DNA from: Cacajao melanocephalus
Lineage: Eukaryota; Chordata; Mammalia; Primates; Pitheciidae
Assembly (NCBI GenBank): GCA_963573385.1
Contig: CAUYLG010038378.1
Location: forward strand, 1 to 64,000
Direction of reading: 5' to 3'
DNA length: 64,000 bases
Position 1 is the stretch's first letter, and each line of letters opens with the position of its first letter. Shown here in pieces: positions 61,043-64,000 of this stretch. Both the position numbers and the translations under genes were made by a program. The notes beneath the pieces are model-generated. The model saw nothing but the letters and a program-made list of their open reading frames with translations, searched no databases and had not been told where the DNA came from.

Positions 61043-61137
61043 TACATATATGTGTATATGTATGTATATGTCTGTGTGTGTATATATATATATATGTGTG
61101 TCTTGATATGTGTGTATGTGTATGTACACATACACAT
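61043..61137. repeat. Complex (TATG/TG/TA)n low-complexity tract
   Basis: Alternating purine-pyrimidine throughout, with an imperfect palindrome at its right end around a GTAC core. Probably unstable in length. Confidence 0.85.
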
Positions 61138-61234
61138 TCTATTTGTTCTGTTTCTCTGAAGAAACCTGACCAATACATGGTCTTTTTCCCCGCCTTACAA
61201 CACACAACTTTGCTCAGATAATACATGGTCTAAG

Positions 61235-61609
61235 CCAGGAGTTAGCAAACTATGGCCCACTGGCCAAACCCAGCCTGATGCCTTATTTTTATTTTTTTGC
61301 CCATAAGCTAAAAGTGATTTTTAGCAGTGAATATTTGTAATCAATTTGATGACAGGGAACACTAATTTTGAACCTCAAGCAAAAACAAAAAATGTTATGC
61401 TTCTCGAATTCCATTCTTCTCATTAGAACTATATTACAATTATATTTATGTACTTTGCAATTCATTAATTTAAAAATTGTGAAAATTTGTTTTCTTTCTT
61501 CTTGCCTAAGTACCTATATAGCAGCTTTGATTTTGTCTTTTGGCTCATGTATCCTATGTATGATATTTACTAGTTGGCCCTCTGCAGAAAAAGTTTGTCG
61601 ATCCCTTGT
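61235..61609. mobile_element. hAT-like non-autonomous DNA transposon
   Basis: Left end CAGGAGTTAGCAAACTATGG and right end 'aaagtttgtcgatcccttg' form imperfect terminal inverted repeats. The internal 'ggcccactggccaaacccag' matches a common hAT-derived repeat. Orientation not assigned. Confidence 0.7.
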
Positions 61610-61625
61610 CCGAGTTGTGGCTATC

Positions 61626-62574
<949 letters not shown>

Positions 62575-63003
62575 GTTTTTAACCAGATAGTTGAGCTAAG
62601 AGGAATCTCACTCTATTCATTGGATAGTTAAGACTCCGGGTCCCAGGGTCAGAAGTGGGACTCCTGAACTGCAAAGGGTGGCTTGTCAGGGAGTCTGCTC
62701 CCTTCTGAAGAAAGTTCTTTCCTACCCTAAGGCCTTTGCATTTGCTGCTTTAGTCAGCGTAGAATATTCTTCCCCAGACTCAGTGTGATGATTTCTCCAA
62801 CTTTTGGTCTAATCTTAAATATTCAGAGAGTTCTCAGATAACCCAACTTAAAGTACCCACCTTGGTACTTTAGGTTCCACTCAATTGCTTGGTCATCTCT
62901 TGAACGTATTTTACAAAGTACCTATTATGACTAGGAACTGTTCTAAGGACTGACAGGAGGTTCAGTGATGGGGAGGGGGACCAGTCGAAATCCCTGCTTA
63001 GTT
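62575..63003. other. ABI3BP intron, nothing recognised
   Basis: No element supported. Confidence 0.4.
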
Positions 63004-63005
63004 TG

Positions 63006-63196
63006 AGTATTTCTCAAACTGTAGCCTGTATCCATCTGCATCATCTGGAGGCATGGGAAAACAGATTGCTCGTCTCCCTCCCCTGAGTGTCTGAATCAGC
63101 AGGTCTGGGGTAGGACCTGATGATTTGCTTTCCCAGCAATATTTCCGGTTATTCTGGTGCTTGGGCCCAGGACCCCGACTTTGAGAACAGTTGGTC
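63006..63196 (+). mobile_element. MER5A-like hAT DNA transposon fragment
   Basis: 'gtatttctcaaactgtagcc', 'gcatcatctggaggcatggg' and 'ccgactttgagaacagttgg' follow the MER5A order, diverged. Confidence 0.6.
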
Positions 63197-64000
63197 TTTG
63201 TGGGTCATGTTCCTGTTGGTCCTATGCTTGTTCTTTCTCATGGTTTGCAATTTTGTCTTTTCTTTGTTTCCTTGTGTTGCTTTTTCTGCCTCCCTCACCA
63301 GAAGAGGCAATCTCTGAAGGGGAGACCATCTCCACCTTGTTCTCACTGCATCTGGGTGCCCAGTACACAGTAGGTTCTTTATAAATACTTGAAGGGGTGA
63401 AGGTGACTTCAAGTGACTGCCAGTGGAAAGGCTGGCAGCAAGCAAAACTTCTCCCTATTTTTCCACATGTGCCTTTCTTCATTCAGCTGCTTCCATTTCC
63501 CATGGGAAATCCTGGCAGCAGGAACAGGCAGAACTAGGGTTAGCTTCTTACCCCACAAAAGTCTGGTGAGTTATGTTAACTGTAGAGCAAACAAGGCTTA
63601 ATGCCACAAGGGATAAGGTTATAGAGCAGGTGAGTAAGTAAATGAGAGTGAGACCTAAGGGCTCTAAAAGCGGGTGTCTACAGCTATGGGATAGGTAGTG
63701 AGAGGGAAGGTCTTGTAGCCAGAGACCCTGCGGGATTTAAACATCCAGGCAATTTTTAAGAGTCCCAGAATTTAGGCAGTTAAGTGACTTGTTGAGAGCT
63801 CCCTTCATGCCTAGGCTTTTTAAAGGCTAGAATTGACCCAGAAAACTGTGCCATGAAGTCTCCCTATGAGGACTAGAAGAGGCAAGTCAATCAGCTGTAC
63901 TTCCTTTCTCGAGACAGACCCCTGGCCCTACCAGTTATACCAGAGCACAAAGTGTCTTTGGAACTTACATCTGGGCATCTGAAGGAATTTTCTAAAAAAA
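63197..64000. other. ABI3BP intron, nothing recognised
   Basis: Several overlapping frames of 60-98 codons on both strands at 63149-63601 have no features. No exon of ABI3BP. Confidence 0.4.

Noticed and set aside
61110..61137. Palindrome as a possible regulatory site
   Set aside because: The imperfect palindrome is explained by the alternating TG/CA low-complexity tract.

Overview
The window is primate, most likely human, nuclear DNA. About eighteen full or partial Alu elements, young L1 3' ends, MaLR and ERV1 LTRs, MIR and hAT-type fragments, and widely spaced short exons with GT/AG boundaries leave no room for a prokaryotic or viral reading. There are no operons, CRISPR arrays, tRNA or rRNA genes.

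The one protein-coding gene I can support is a central-5' slice of ABI3BP (TARSH, ABI family member 3 binding protein), on the minus strand. Seven coding exons lie at 47556-47624, 44008-44140, 33808-33989, 33180-33232, 23154-23202, 22139-22210 and 21476-21568. They splice into one uninterrupted frame of 651 nt (217 codons). It holds the end of the N-terminal region, one complete fibronectin type III domain (split over two exons) and the start of the following linker. The signal-peptide exons lie beyond the right edge and the Thr/Pro-rich and C-terminal exons beyond the left edge. Both flanks (1-21475 and 47625-64000) read as intron.

Layout: 1-8766 is old antisense L1 interrupted by MaLR LTR pieces, followed by a sense L1 ORF1 fragment. 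8767-14780 is a degraded ERV1-like LTR with leader and low-GC internal-like sequence. 14783-21475 holds two L1 3' ends, two Alus, a clean solo MaLR LTR and a MER5A-like element. 21476-23202 is a cluster of three exons. 23203-33179 is a 10-kb intron. 33180-33989 is an exon pair with an Alu pressed against the splice donor. 33990-47555 contains Alu, MIR and L2 pieces and one exon. 47625-64000 is intron rich in Alu and L1, with a nested L1/Alu at 54880-57505.

I found no clear undescribed multi-gene system. The observations most worth checking are: an Alu monomer whose target-site duplication starts at intron position +6 of an ABI3BP exon; an exon-like open stretch on the opposite strand (28870-29006); a 217-codon-scale minus-strand open frame near 62 kb with a TATA-like site and a strong internal start; two local duplications (3833/7038 and 38778/40689); an apparent 33-bp micro-inversion of an Alu tail (43638-43670); and a template-switch scar inside another Alu (51634-51678).
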